The notes under the pieces: generated by a model
The model's database searches: none
Told to the model about the DNA's origin: nothing
What the model saw: the letters and a program-made list of their open reading frames with translations, nothing else
DNA from: Senimuribacter intestinalis
GTDB taxonomy: Bacteria; Bacillota; Clostridia; Peptostreptococcales; Anaerovoracaceae
Direction: 5' to 3'
DNA length: 64,000 nt
Assembly: GCA_943192975.1 (NCBI GenBank)
Contig: CALPCJ010000004.1
Span: 186,001 to 250,000 of the forward strand
Part shown: positions 17,970 through 26,331 of the stretch, piece after piece
Layout of the letters: each line of letters opens with the position of its first letter
Numbering within the stretch: the stretch's first letter is position 1
Translations under genes and position numbers: made by a program

Positions 17970-19431
17970 ACAGAAAAAATTTGTTTCCCTTAACCTGAAA
18001 ATGGCAATCGTCACTCTGATGGGGATTTTTCTGGCAATATGTATGTATTTGGTCAGCACTTGGTTTTCAAACTATATGATAAGTGTCAACTTTACCAGCG
18101 AACCGGCAATTGAGCGTAATGTCAATGCTGCTTTTGAGGACTTAGAGCAGTATATTGAGGAGCATCACGTGAAGGCGACGGATACGGATGTGCTCCGGGA
18201 GTGGGTATCTGATCAGGATTACACCTATCTTTACATATGGGACAACGAAAACGTAATGCTAGATGCAGGATGGGCGGTGACGTCTAACGAGAATACGGTA
18301 GATGAAGGAATTACAGAGGACAGCGATACACAGCTTGAGAATTATCTGCCGCAGCAGAAGGTGGCGCGAATTGAGCCGGAGTCTTTTCAGGAAGATGTAA
18401 GAAATCGAATTATTCAGTACGCAGATAAAAGGTATTATACCTATATCGATATATACAAAGAAGAAGGCTGGAGACAAATTACCGAGACTGTCAGTCTGGT
18501 TTTGAGTTTTTTGACTTTATTTCTGGTGCTGCTTTTATACCACGGGTATATAGCAAAGCGTATTATGACTCTGGCAACGGAGGTAAATATTGTCAGTGAT
18601 GGAAAACTGGATCATGAAATCAAAGGCACGCGTAATGATGAAATCGGCATGCTGGCTGACGGTGTGAATGTCATGAGGGACTCCATTTTACAAAAACATC
18701 AGAGTGAAAAAGATGCGTGGGAGGCTAATAATCAGCTGATTACTTCCATGTCTCACGATATCAGAACGCCGCTGACATCCATGATAGGATATCTGGATAT
18801 CATTGAAGGAAGAAAATACGAAAGCCAGGAGGACTTGGAACGATATATTGCTTCTTGCAGGGATAAGGCTTTCCAGTTAAAGGATTTATCTGACAAGCTG
18901 TTTCAGTATTTTCTGGTCTTCGGAAATAAGGGAACTGACAGGGAATTGGAAGTATTCGATGCGAGTATTTTGTTTCAGCAGCTTTTATCTGAGCACAGTG
19001 CGGAGATTATCAGCTATGGATATCAGGTAGAATTCTACTTTAATATACCAGAAGTGCAGATTAGAGCGGATATTTCTGGTTTACGCAGACTATTTGATAA
19101 TATTTTTTCTAACATTATGAAGTATGCAGACAAGAATGAAGTAGTCTGCATTTATGCAGAGACGGAAGCTGAGAATGTCAAGATTTTGGCGATTAACGGC
19201 ATGCCTGAGGAAGCGAAGAAAGTGGAAAGCACGCGAATCGGGCTGAAGACCTGCGAAAAAATCTGCAGCGACCTTGGCGGCGATTTTTCTTACGATGAAC
19301 AGGAACGTATCTTTACGGTGAGAATTCTGATTCCGACTTTGCCGGCAGAAGAGCTGGAGCAGGAAGAAGATGCGCAGGCAGACATGGAAAAAGAACAGCA
19401 ACCTTCAAAAGAAGTGCTGATTGGAGAGTAA
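17962..19431 (+). CDS. Membrane sensor histidine kinase
   Basis: The TTG at 17962 overlaps the regulator gene by eight bases, so translation is coupled. The 489-residue protein has a first membrane span near 13-33, an extracellular sensing region of about 140 residues, a second span near 175-195, a HAMP segment, and a HisKA domain with His265 in SMSHDIRTPLTSM. The ATPase domain is divergent: an N box (LFDNIFSNIMKYAD) is present but the glycine-rich boxes are weak (GLKTCEKICSDLGGDF). The last 30 residues are acidic. It would phosphorylate the preceding regulator; the signal is unknown. Confidence 0.92.
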   Translation: MSKQKKFVSLNLKMAIVTLMGIFLAICMYLVSTWFSNYMISVNFTSEPAIERNVNAAFEDLEQYIEEHHVKATDTDVLREWVSDQDYTYLYIWDNENVMLDAGWAVTSNENTVDEGITEDSDTQLENYLPQQKVARIEPESFQEDVRNRIIQYADKRYYTYIDIYKEEGWRQITETVSLVLSFLTLFLVLLLYHGYIAKRIMTLATEVNIVSDGKLDHEIKGTRNDEIGMLADGVNVMRDSILQKHQSEKDAWEANNQLITSMSHDIRTPLTSMIGYLDIIEGRKYESQEDLERYIASCRDKAFQLKDLSDKLFQYFLVFGNKGTDRELEVFDASILFQQLLSEHSAEIISYGYQVEFYFNIPEVQIRADISGLRRLFDNIFSNIMKYADKNEVVCIYAETEAENVKILAINGMPEEAKKVESTRIGLKTCEKICSDLGGDFSYDEQERIFTVRILIPTLPAEELEQEEDAQADMEKEQQPSKEVLIGE

Positions 19432-19441
19432 AACTGTAACG

Positions 19442-19502
19442 AAAAAGAGACTGAACTCAGGTACATATCAGGGCGCATGCCTTGTGAGTCAGTCTCTTTT
19501 AT
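19442..19502. terminator. Bidirectional terminator between the kinase and the cation transporter
   Basis: AAAAGAGACTGA at 19443-19454 pairs with TCAGTCTCTTTT at 19489-19500. A-rich and T-rich flanks let it serve both converging genes. Confidence 0.85.
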
Positions 19503-19516
19503 TGTACTTTATATTG

Positions 19517-20692
19517 CTACACTTGATTTACATAGTTCTTATCAAAGTTGATGACGACAAAATAGTTTTCGTCGATGGCTTTGATTGCATCTGTAAATGC
19601 CTGGTGTATTTCTTTGTTGGAAAGCTTGCAGCTTGGATTTACAACGATATCAAAGATGATGTTGGTGTGAGTCGGTCCAGGAACTACACGCAGGTCGTGG
19701 ACGTTGGATATGCCGTCCAGGCTGTCTGTTACTTTTGTTGTTACTTCGTTCATTAAGGCTACTATCGGATCATCGACTTTGATTGGATCCATGTGAGCAG
19801 TAAGTACGATGTGAAGCTTTTTAGATAGCTGCCGCTCGATATTGTCCACCATGTCATGGCTTTCCATCAAATCGCCGTTTGCGTCCACCTCAATATGGAT
19901 GGAAGCAAAAACTTTACCGGGACCGTAATTGTGAACGACCAAATCGTGAATGCCCAGCACGCCGTCAAAGTCTGAAGCCATTTCGCTGATAGCGGCAACC
20001 AAATCCGGGTCAGGGGCTTCCCCTAAGAGTGGGCTGGATGTTTCTTTTATGAGTCCAATACCGGACCAGATGATGAACAACGCCACAAGGACGCCCATGT
20101 ATCCATCAATTTGGATATTTGCCATCTTGCCGATGATGATGCTGAAAAGCACTGCAGTGGTCGAAATGACATCGTTGCGGCTGTCTGTTCCGGTAGCAGT
20201 TAAAGCGACAGAATTGATTTTCTTACCGATTTTGATGTTGAACATTGCCTGCCAGACCTTCAAAAGAATTGCAAGGAGCAGCACGATGACCATAGACCAG
20301 CTGAACTCCAGCGGCTCCGGGTGCAGAATTTTGTCTATGGAGGATTTAATCAGTTCCACACCGACTACAACGATGAGAACCGACACAATCATGCCGGTGA
20401 TGTATTCGATTCGGGCGTGCCCGTAAGGATGTTCATCATCCTCGGGCAAAGCAGAGAGTTTGAACCCCGCCAAAGTGATGACGGAGGAAGAGGCATCTGC
20501 CAGATTGTTGATACCGTCTGCGATGATGGCGATACTTCCGGAAATCAGCCCTACCAGAATTTTTGCAATGCAGAGGATGGCATTGGAAATAATGCCGACT
20601 ACGCTGGCAAGCTTGCCATACCCTTCTCGAACTTGCGGCTCTTTCGTATTTTCGTGATTTTTCACGAAACGTTTGCACATAAAATCGGTCAT
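19517..20692 (-). CDS. Cation diffusion facilitator transporter
   Basis: The 391-residue protein exports divalent metals (Zn, Mn, Co or Fe) from the cytoplasm in exchange for protons. Six membrane spans occupy residues about 25-225; the metal-site residues appear in ADGINNLADASSS (HxxxD-like first half as D-x-x-x-D) and ATGTDSRNDVIST. The C-terminal part is longer than usual, with two ferredoxin-like cytoplasmic modules (GVLGIHDLVVHNYGPGKVFA and GISNVHDLRVVPGPTHTNI). It follows the TSCPD gene by two bases on the same strand. Confidence 0.92.
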   Translation of the reverse strand: MTDFMCKRFVKNHENTKEPQVREGYGKLASVVGIISNAILCIAKILVGLISGSIAIIADGINNLADASSSVITLAGFKLSALPEDDEHPYGHARIEYITGMIVSVLIVVVGVELIKSSIDKILHPEPLEFSWSMVIVLLLAILLKVWQAMFNIKIGKKINSVALTATGTDSRNDVISTTAVLFSIIIGKMANIQIDGYMGVLVALFIIWSGIGLIKETSSPLLGEAPDPDLVAAISEMASDFDGVLGIHDLVVHNYGPGKVFASIHIEVDANGDLMESHDMVDNIERQLSKKLHIVLTAHMDPIKVDDPIVALMNEVTTKVTDSLDGISNVHDLRVVPGPTHTNIIFDIVVNPSCKLSNKEIHQAFTDAIKAIDENYFVVINFDKNYVNQV

Positions 20693-20694
20693 TT

Positions 20695-20955
20695 TTAGTT
20701 GGCTTCCTCCTGGGCAATAGCGGCTTCCACTGCTTTTACCAGCTGGTCAGGACAGGACGTTGCTTTAAATCCACAGCGAATGCCAGAAAGTGTTTCTTTC
20801 AGTTGGTCGACGGACATGCCGGAAACCAGCTTGCTGATTCCCTGTAGATTACCGTTACAGCCGCCGTGAAAAACAGCCTGTTTCAGAACTCCGTTTTCGA
20901 CCTCCACATCGATATAACCGGCGCAGGTGCCTTGGGTTTTGTATCTGTAAACCAT
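20695..20955 (-). CDS. TSCPD domain protein (TIGR03905 type)
   Basis: This 86-residue protein has conserved cysteines in QGTCAGYIDV, FHGGCNGNLQG, GIRCGFKATSCPDQL; the last gives the domain its name. Related domains occur at the end of class II ribonucleotide reductases, but free-standing copies of this size are of unknown function. It is the first gene of a two-gene operon with the cation exporter, suggesting a metal link (inference). AAAGGAGATTTTTT precedes the start. Confidence 0.88.
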   Translation of the reverse strand: MVYRYKTQGTCAGYIDVEVENGVLKQAVFHGGCNGNLQGISKLVSGMSVDQLKETLSGIRCGFKATSCPDQLVKAVEAAIAQEEAN

Positions 20956-21094
20956 AGTAAAAAATCTCCTTTCTATATTTTATCGCAAGTATCACCAGTA
21001 TAACACAATTAGGAAAAAATATGAAGAAAAAATAATTGAACATTGACGTCCTGCTGGTGTATAATTGACGTATCATTCAAGGAGGAGGTTCAGC

Positions 21095-21832
21095 ATGGGA
21101 GAAAAAGAAATACCTAGAATTAGTGGAACGCTTAGAGCAAAATATTTACAGATACCGGAAGTCATCTGGCAGGCCAAGGGCATTGTAATCATGGGGAGAA
21201 GACTCAAATCGGTTCTGTTTTCTACAGACATAGCTATTATCAGAAACTGTAATGCGGACGCGATTCTTGCCGTTTATCCTTTTACGCCGCAGCAGATTAT
21301 TTCTGATGCAATTATCAATGCATCATCGGTGCCGGTTCTTGCCGGAATCGGCGGGGGCACAACGCAGGGATTTCGTGCTGCTATTATGGCAAAGGACGCT
21401 GAAGCGCAGGGGGCATATGGCGTAGTTGTCAATGCACCTATGACTAATGATAATGTGGCAATGATAAAAAAAGTAATTGATATTCCAATTGTAGCAACGG
21501 TAGTCAGTGATTCAACCGATATTGATGCTAGACTAAGAGCAGGGGTGGATATTCTCAACGTATCTGCTGCAGCGAAGACGCCGCAGCTGGTGCGCCACAT
21601 TCGCAAGGATTTTCCGAAGGTACCGATTATCGCAACAGGCGGACCGACGGACGAAACAATTCTGGAAACCATTCAGGCAGGGGCAAATACAATCAGCTAT
21701 ACGCCGCCGACTTCAGCGGAGATTTTTGCTGAAATGATGGTGAAATATCGCAAAATGGCAGAAGAGCATCCCGAAGAGCATAAGTGCCCGGAAGGAGATT
21801 TAGAATTTTCTGAGCTGCTGGAACTGCTGTAG
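21095..21832 (+). CDS. TIM-barrel protein annotated as hydrolase in Clostridia
   Basis: The ATG at 21095 lies behind AAGGAGGAGG. The 245-residue product looks like a (beta/alpha)8 barrel: successive strands DAILAVYPF, VPVLAGIGGGTTQG, AYGVVVNAPM, IPIVATVVS, ILNVSAAAKTP and VPIIATGGPTDETI, with a phosphate-binding-like glycine loop at the end and ANTISYTPP. The order resembles ThiG- or IMP-dehydrogenase-like barrels. I do not recognise a catalytic motif that fixes a reaction. It is transcribed alone. Confidence 0.7.
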   Translation: MGEKEIPRISGTLRAKYLQIPEVIWQAKGIVIMGRRLKSVLFSTDIAIIRNCNADAILAVYPFTPQQIISDAIINASSVPVLAGIGGGTTQGFRAAIMAKDAEAQGAYGVVVNAPMTNDNVAMIKKVIDIPIVATVVSDSTDIDARLRAGVDILNVSAAAKTPQLVRHIRKDFPKVPIIATGGPTDETILETIQAGANTISYTPPTSAEIFAEMMVKYRKMAEEHPEEHKCPEGDLEFSELLELL

Positions 21833-21937
21833 CTGCTGCAACTGCTGCAGCTTTTGGGGGGCGAACTCGTGGGCTGTCCGGACGGGCGTTGGCTGGACGT
21901 GCCGGGGCTTGCTGTGCATAGAATCTGTGTTTTTCTC

Positions 21938-22126
21938 GAAAATATGCAGTTTTTTCCGACAGGTTGTGCATATTTTTGAAGAAAGTAAGAAATATATGCA
22001 GATTTATAGGTGGACCGCCGGAAAGTTGACCGGATATTGACTATGAATCTGCATATTTTAAATGGTTTTCACAAATATATGCACGTGCATGTGCATATAT
22101 TTGGAGCTTTTGGTGAATATATGCAC
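21938..22126. repeat. Island B: inverted AAATATATGCAY / GTGCATATTTT motifs
   Basis: The spacer 21833-22234 has no gene. It contains motif copies at 21938-21949, 21966-21978 (reverse), 21990-22001, 22049-22060 (reverse), 22073-22084, 22091-22102 (reverse) and 22115-22126. The pair at 22073-22102 has perfect 12-bp arms around a six-base centre. The motif is the one in island A, 21 kb away. The island ends just before the tRNA promoter. Confidence 0.8.
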
Positions 22127-22169
22127 TAGGAGAAAACTACGACAGCCTGAGAAAAAAGAAAAAAAGTCA

Positions 22170-22198
22170 TTGACAAGCTATTGCAAAAGTGTTATTAT
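22170..22198 (+). promoter_or_regulatory. Promoter of tRNA-Lys
   Basis: TTGACA at 22170-22175 and TATTAT at 22193-22198 with a 17-base spacer, 36 bases before the mature tRNA. Confidence 0.8.
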
Positions 22199-22234
22199 AT
22201 CAAATGTGCCAATGAGCACTGAACTGAATAATGT

Positions 22235-22310
22235 GCATCCATAGCTCAGCTGGTAGAGCACCTGACTCTTAATCAGGGTGTCCAGGGTTCGAGCCCCTGT
22301 GGGTGTACCA
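22235..22310 (+). tRNA. tRNA-Lys (anticodon CTT)
   Basis: The 76 bases fold as a cloverleaf: acceptor GCATCCA with TGGGTGT (two G-U pairs), D-arm GCTCAGCTGGTAGAGC, anticodon stem CTGAC/ATCAG-like with loop CTCTTAA giving CTT, T-arm CAGGGTTCGAGCCCCTG, and an encoded CCA. The 3' part from base 22270 onward is also the attachment core of the integrated element downstream, so the present 3' end may have been supplied by the element. Confidence 0.96.
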
Positions 22311-22311
22311 A
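22270..22311 (+). repeat. attL: left 42-bp attachment repeat inside tRNA-Lys
   Basis: This stretch, from the anticodon stem to one base after CCA, is identical to 29670-29711. The match stops sharply on both sides. Integration into the 3' end of a tRNA gene restores an intact tRNA on this side, the usual arrangement for tyrosine recombinases. Confidence 0.95.
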
Positions 22312-22313
22312 AT

Positions 22314-22350
22314 AAACCTTGAAACTTAGAAGTTTCAAGGTTTTTCTTTT
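22314..22350 (+). terminator. Terminator of tRNA-Lys supplied by the element
   Basis: AAACCTTGAAACTT at 22314-22327 pairs with AAGTTTCAAGGTTT at 22330-22343 and is followed by TTCTTTT. It lies inside the element, directly after attL, and replaces the older terminator now stranded at 29715-29750. Confidence 0.8.
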
Positions 22351-22376
22351 ATTCAAAAACTTCTAGAATAGTTGAG

Positions 22377-22394
22377 GTTAACTAGAAGTTAACT
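22377..22394. promoter_or_regulatory. Possible integrase arm-type sites, left end
   Basis: GTTAACT occurs at 22377-22383 and again at 22388-22394, 11 bases apart. The same heptamer, with a close variant, occurs near the right end at 29512-29525. Paired short repeats at both ends fit arm-type integrase binding sites; this is inference. Confidence 0.4.
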
Positions 22395-22463
22395 ATTTCA
22401 AGTTCAAAACGGCTGTCTGCTACACTTTTTTCTCTTTCTAGGTCATGTTCGTAGGAGGAGAAT

Positions 22464-23282
22464 ATGAGTTTCATAAGAGTTGAAAAAAATCGAAATTACA
22501 CGGTAATGTCAAATTATCACTTAAGGGATAAGAGAATGTCGTTAAAAGCAAAAGGGCTACTATCATACATGCTTTCTTGTAGCGATGAGTGGAATTTCAC
22601 GGTTAAGGGGCTAGAGTCAGTATTAAAAGAGGGACGAGATAGTATCCGTGCTGGACTTGAAGAACTTGAAAAGCTGGGATACCTGGTAAGGGAGCAGCAG
22701 CGGACAGAAACCGGAAGTTTTGACAAGGTGGATTATATTATTTACGAAGAACCGAGAGAAAACGAAATTTTAGAGAAAGCGGGGGATTCTGTTGAAAACA
22801 GTGGGATTTCACCGTGTGCGGGAAACCCGACTACGGTAGAATCGAAACCGGAAAAACTGACACAAAGAAATACTAAAAAACAAAGAAAAATTAAAGAAAA
22901 GAATTATTATAGAACAAATCTATCGGTGGAATCGGTGACTCATGACGTAAGAGAACAGATAGGAAGCACTAATTTCGCATCGAAACGTGATGAATCCTTA
23001 ATTGCTAATTTGATTGATATCATGGTTGAATTAAGGTGTTTGGTTGCCTGCAAAGATATCATTCGAATTGGGAAAGAGGAATACCCGGCAGCCTTAATTT
23101 CTGCCAAATTAGATAAAATTAAAGGAGAACATATCGAATACGTGTTGGAGTGCTTTAAACATCATAAAGATAAAATAAACAATATCAAAGCCTATCTGCA
23201 AAAATCACTGATAAGCTCGCCGGACACCATAGACAGCTATTACTACGCAGAGGTGCAACATGATTTTCGGCATAAGGGGTAG
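22464..23282 (+). CDS. Helix-turn-helix replication/DUF6017-like protein of the element
   Basis: The 272-residue protein begins with an N-terminal winged-helix region (NYTVMSNYHLRDKRMSLKAKGLLSYMLS, WNFTVKGLESVLKEGRDSIRAGLEELEKLGYL) like replication initiator A and the HTH proteins at the head of many clostridial mobile elements. A charged linker follows, then a C-terminal domain (IANLIDIMVELRCL ... IEYVLECFKHHKDKINNIKAYLQKSL) resembling DUF6017. It probably starts replication of, or regulates, the excised circle. GGAGGAGAAT precedes the ATG. The oriT-like region follows it. Confidence 0.75.
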   Translation: MSFIRVEKNRNYTVMSNYHLRDKRMSLKAKGLLSYMLSCSDEWNFTVKGLESVLKEGRDSIRAGLEELEKLGYLVREQQRTETGSFDKVDYIIYEEPRENEILEKAGDSVENSGISPCAGNPTTVESKPEKLTQRNTKKQRKIKEKNYYRTNLSVESVTHDVREQIGSTNFASKRDESLIANLIDIMVELRCLVACKDIIRIGKEEYPAALISAKLDKIKGEHIEYVLECFKHHKDKINNIKAYLQKSLISSPDTIDSYYYAEVQHDFRHKG

Positions 23283-23284
23283 GC

Positions 23285-23408
23285 AGCAGCCATCTCCTCC
23301 ATTAGAGAGGTGGCTGCTACCGGAGGGGTCGATGCAGACCCCTCAAGATTTTCCGTTAGGAAAATCAAGGGGGAATCCAAAGGGGTGTGTAGGGTTTCGA
23401 GAGAAACC
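23285..23408. other. Hairpin-rich spacer, likely oriT
   Basis: Four hairpins lie within 124 bases directly upstream of the relaxase gene: 23285-23296 with 23307-23318 (12 bp, one G-U), 23323-23330 with 23337-23344 (GAGGGGTC, 8 bp), 23347-23354 with 23359-23366 (GATTTTCC, loop GTTA), and 23393-23398 with 23403-23408. There is no credible gene in 23283-23503. Placement next to a MobV-type relaxase is typical of oriT. The nick site is not identified. Confidence 0.6.
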
Positions 23409-23503
23409 AGGAAACCCCCGTTGGCATGATAAAGGAGCAAAGCGACTGGTACTTTGGAACAAAGTATATCATGCTACACTTTGTCGGGAGGGAGGTGCAG
23501 AAA

Positions 23504-24172
23504 ATGGCACATATGCGTAAATGCTCCATGGCGGAAGCGGTGCATCTTTGCAAGCATTATGAACGCAGCCCAAACATTATGAGTTATGGAAACAGTGATG
23601 TTGATGTAACAAAGAGCTGTGGAAATTATAATTTAGCTCCCTACCGAGAAAGTCAAACAGGCTACATTCAGAAAAAATTGGAAGTGATTCCTCATGCTAA
23701 AAGAAAAGACTTGGTAGTTATGGCTGATTTGATTATCTCACAACCTGCGGATTTGCCTTTGGAGTATCAGGAAGCTTTTTTTCAAGAGGCATATAACTTC
23801 TGTGTTAATAGGTATGGAGGAGTGTTAGGGGAAGATTCTGTGATTAGTGCATATGTTCATATGGACGAGTCAACACCCCATATGCATTTTGCATTTTTGC
23901 CTATTGCAGAAAAAACAGATGGTAGCTTGAGATTTTGTGCAAAAGAAAAAATTTGTAGGAGAGATTTGAAAACCTTGCATAGTGATATGCAGAAATGGTT
24001 TGATGAAAAAGAAATCCCGGCGAAAGTGAAGAATGGTAATACTAAGTTTGATGCTAATGGCAGAGCGTTATCAGTAAAAGAGCTAAAAAGGGAGGACTAT
24101 AAGAAACGTGACCGATGGCATGAACGTAAGCATGAGGCAAAGGTTATAGAAAAAAATTATGGGAGGTGGTAA
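23504..24172 (+). CDS. Mobilization relaxase, Pre/Mob (MobV) type
   Basis: The ATG at 23504 follows GGAGGGAGGTGCAG. The 222-residue protein has the Mob/Pre metal-binding signature at residues 119-128 (His119, Asp121, Glu122, His126, His128 in YVHMDESTPHMHFAF), and an N-terminal YNLAPYRE-like segment with a possible catalytic Tyr or His. It would nick one strand at oriT and pilot the DNA. It is short compared with plasmid MobV proteins (about 400 residues): only the catalytic domain is present. The coupling protein starts three bases after its stop. Confidence 0.85.
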   Translation: MAHMRKCSMAEAVHLCKHYERSPNIMSYGNSDVDVTKSCGNYNLAPYRESQTGYIQKKLEVIPHAKRKDLVVMADLIISQPADLPLEYQEAFFQEAYNFCVNRYGGVLGEDSVISAYVHMDESTPHMHFAFLPIAEKTDGSLRFCAKEKICRRDLKTLHSDMQKWFDEKEIPAKVKNGNTKFDANGRALSVKELKREDYKKRDRWHERKHEAKVIEKNYGRW

Positions 24173-24174
24173 CT

Positions 24175-25551
24175 ATGCATACCTCGATGATAGAAGCTTT
24201 ACAGCTTTTTTTATGGAAGATGGTTGTTATTATGTTGTTGATTTCCATTGCAATAGCAGTTTCTATTATGATTTTTCGGTTGTATAGATTGCATGCGGAC
24301 GGAATCGATTGGGCATTTTCTAAAGAGTCATCTAGCGGAGTTATTTTTGGAAAAAGGTTTGGGCGGATATACATATCATCGCAAGAGTCTAGAGAAGGTC
24401 ACGTTTGCATACTCGGACCTAGTGGAAGTGGAAAAACAAGCAGCTTACTTATTCCAACATTAAGGAATTGGAAAGGAACTAGCTTTTCAATCGATATTGC
24501 GGGCGATATTGAGAAAAATGTTCATCAGGTCAATAAACTTGTTTACCAGCCGGAAAACCCAAATTCTGTGCCCTACAATGTATTCTATGCGATTGATTTA
24601 TTGGTATCAGATGCAGATAGAAATGAAGCGATAGAGAAACTGGCTTTTTTATTAATGCCGGAGTTACCACCGAGAGAAAATAGTGCTAGTGCAAAGTTTT
24701 ATAATCAAGAGGGAAGAAAGATTTTAACTGCTGCATTACTTTCGGGCTATGGACAAGGAAAAGATTTTATTGAGATATGTAAATGGATTATGTCGTCTAG
24801 CTATCAAAAGTTGTTTCATGAGATTGACCAATCAGGAAATGACTTGGCAATACGATATATCAATAGCTTTTCCGGAGCGTTATCAGAGAATACAAGTGGT
24901 TGTAAACAATCCGTGGATTTAGCAATAAAGCTTTTCGCAACAAATGAATATGTTATGAATTCAATTCGTAGACCGAAGCTTGATGAGATGAGTTTTGACC
25001 CGGGCAAGATTGAACATTACAATGTATTTTTTGTTTTAAGCGATGCGAAATTAGATGTTTATGCTCCCCTTGTCCATTTAGTCGTAGCTCAGGTTTTGGA
25101 ATATTTTTCGATGCGCTCAGATGAGAAAAATCAAAGTATCTTGCTTTGCATTGATGAGGTTGCGAGTTTTGGGAAATTGGAGCTGACTGCTGCATTGCGA
25201 AAGTTACGAAAGCGAAGAATCAGAATAGTAACAGCAACGCAATCTTTGAATGACTGGAATATGATATATGGTGAAGCTGAAACAAAAGCCATGCTTGGTA
25301 ACTATGCTTATAAAATCATTCTTGGGGCAAATGATTATGAAACAGCGGAGTTTTGGGCAAAATCTATAGGACGTAAAAAAGGAATTCGCAGAAGTATTCA
25401 AGAAGGTAGTGGGGGAAACAGAGTAATGCATACAGAGATTAAAGAATACGCCTACGAACCGGAAGAACTGGGGCGATTACGAAATAAGCTAGTTTTACTT
25501 TATCCTGGGGGATATATGTGCTTGAGAAAAAACTTTTACTTCAACTTATAA
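24175..25551 (+). CDS. VirD4/TraG-like type IV coupling protein
   Basis: The start at 24175 follows GGGAGGTGGTAACT. The 458-residue ATPase has one N-terminal membrane span (about residues 15-36), Walker A GPSGSGKTSSLL at about 81-92, the adjacent SFSIDIAGDIEKN, and Walker B LLCIDEVASFGKL. Later motifs RIRIVTATQSLNDW and MLGNYAYKIILGAND are typical of TraG/TraD proteins. It would carry the relaxase-DNA complex to a secretion channel provided by a helper. Small mobilizable elements often lack this gene, so carrying one widens the range of usable helpers (inference). Confidence 0.88.
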   Translation: MHTSMIEALQLFLWKMVVIMLLISIAIAVSIMIFRLYRLHADGIDWAFSKESSSGVIFGKRFGRIYISSQESREGHVCILGPSGSGKTSSLLIPTLRNWKGTSFSIDIAGDIEKNVHQVNKLVYQPENPNSVPYNVFYAIDLLVSDADRNEAIEKLAFLLMPELPPRENSASAKFYNQEGRKILTAALLSGYGQGKDFIEICKWIMSSSYQKLFHEIDQSGNDLAIRYINSFSGALSENTSGCKQSVDLAIKLFATNEYVMNSIRRPKLDEMSFDPGKIEHYNVFFVLSDAKLDVYAPLVHLVVAQVLEYFSMRSDEKNQSILLCIDEVASFGKLELTAALRKLRKRRIRIVTATQSLNDWNMIYGEAETKAMLGNYAYKIILGANDYETAEFWAKSIGRKKGIRRSIQEGSGGNRVMHTEIKEYAYEPEELGRLRNKLVLLYPGGYMCLRKNFYFNL

Positions 25552-25614
25552 ATTAAGCTGATGAAGAAAAGTTGGAAAGCGCATTGGAGCATAGTAAAGC
25601 AAAGTGATGTTTTA

Positions 25615-25658
25615 AAAGCAAATGACATTTTATCAAAAAAATGTTACTTGCTTTTTTT
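25615..25658. terminator. Terminator between the coupling protein and the XRE repressor
   Basis: An interrupted inverted repeat, AAAGCAAATGACATTTT with AAAATGTTACTTGCTTTT, lies between two converging genes and is flanked by A and T runs, so it can act on both strands. Confidence 0.7.
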
Positions 25659-25877
25659 ATTTGCTTTTTTGAATTTGGAAGAGTTTGTTCTTCCTGCAAG
25701 ATAATCAAGACTTATGTCAAGAGCATCGGCAAGGACAGTTGCTTGTTTTAGAGATATACCTCTTTCTCCTCGTTCCATTTTCGATATATCAGACTGGTCT
25801 ATTTTGGTGAGCGTAGATAGTTGTTCTTGTGAAAGTTTTCGGGTTTTACGCATTTTTCGTAACCGTTCTCCAAACAT
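25644..25877 (-). CDS. XRE family transcriptional regulator
   Basis: The 77-residue protein is almost entirely one Cro/CI helix-turn-helix (FGERLRKMRKTRKLSQEQLS, IDQSDISKMERGERGISLKQ, ALADALDISLDYLAG) with a basic tail. GAAAGGATAACTGAAT precedes its start. It diverges from the second XRE gene at 26050, with 172 bases between them. It is a candidate repressor of element transfer or excision genes. Confidence 0.88.
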   Translation of the reverse strand: MFGERLRKMRKTRKLSQEQLSTLTKIDQSDISKMERGERGISLKQATVLADALDISLDYLAGRTNSSKFKKANKKSK

Positions 25878-26049
25878 ATTCAGTTATCCTTTCTGTTTAA
25901 TAATCAATAACTAGTCGTTAAAAAGCTACATAGAAATTGGGAGTAGGGTGAAACTAGCCATAGCATGAGTATATAATATTTTCTTGCATTACGCAACGGC
26001 GTATACGCAGTAGCGATGGAATCTATACAATAGTGCTGAGGTGGAAGCT

Positions 26050-26292
26050 ATGAGCGTAAAAGATGCGGTTGTCGAAAGATTTTCTAGACTGTGCAAGGAA
26101 CGAAATATTAAACTGAACGAATTGGCAACACGTTCGGGTGTTACACCGTCAACAGTGTATAGTTTGATGGACAGTAAGCGTAGAGATGTATCAATCGTAA
26201 CTATCAAGAAGTTGTGCGATGGACTTGATATTACATTAGGAGAATCCTTTCGGAGTCCTGAGTTTGATGAATTGGAACAAGAAATAAGATAG
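26050..26292 (+). CDS. XRE family transcriptional regulator
   Basis: The ATG at 26050 is preceded by GAGGTGGAAGCT. The 80-residue product is a single helix-turn-helix domain (VVERFSRLCKERNIKLNELA, SGVTPSTVYSLMDSKRRDVS, IKKLCDGLDITLGESF) of the type in many firmicute elements. A 10-bp palindrome GCGTATACGC at 25999-26008 lies upstream and may be its operator. A bidirectional terminator separates it from the convergent cargo gene. Confidence 0.85.
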   Translation: MSVKDAVVERFSRLCKERNIKLNELATRSGVTPSTVYSLMDSKRRDVSIVTIKKLCDGLDITLGESFRSPEFDELEQEIR

Positions 26293-26330
26293 AGCCTTAA
26301 TCCTGCAAAATGTAAATTAAGGCTCTTTTC
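26291..26330. terminator. Bidirectional terminator between the XRE gene and the cargo operon
   Basis: AGAGCCTTAAT at 26291-26301 is perfectly complementary to ATTAAGGCTCT at 26316-26326, followed by TTTC. Confidence 0.85.
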
Positions 26331-26331
26331 T

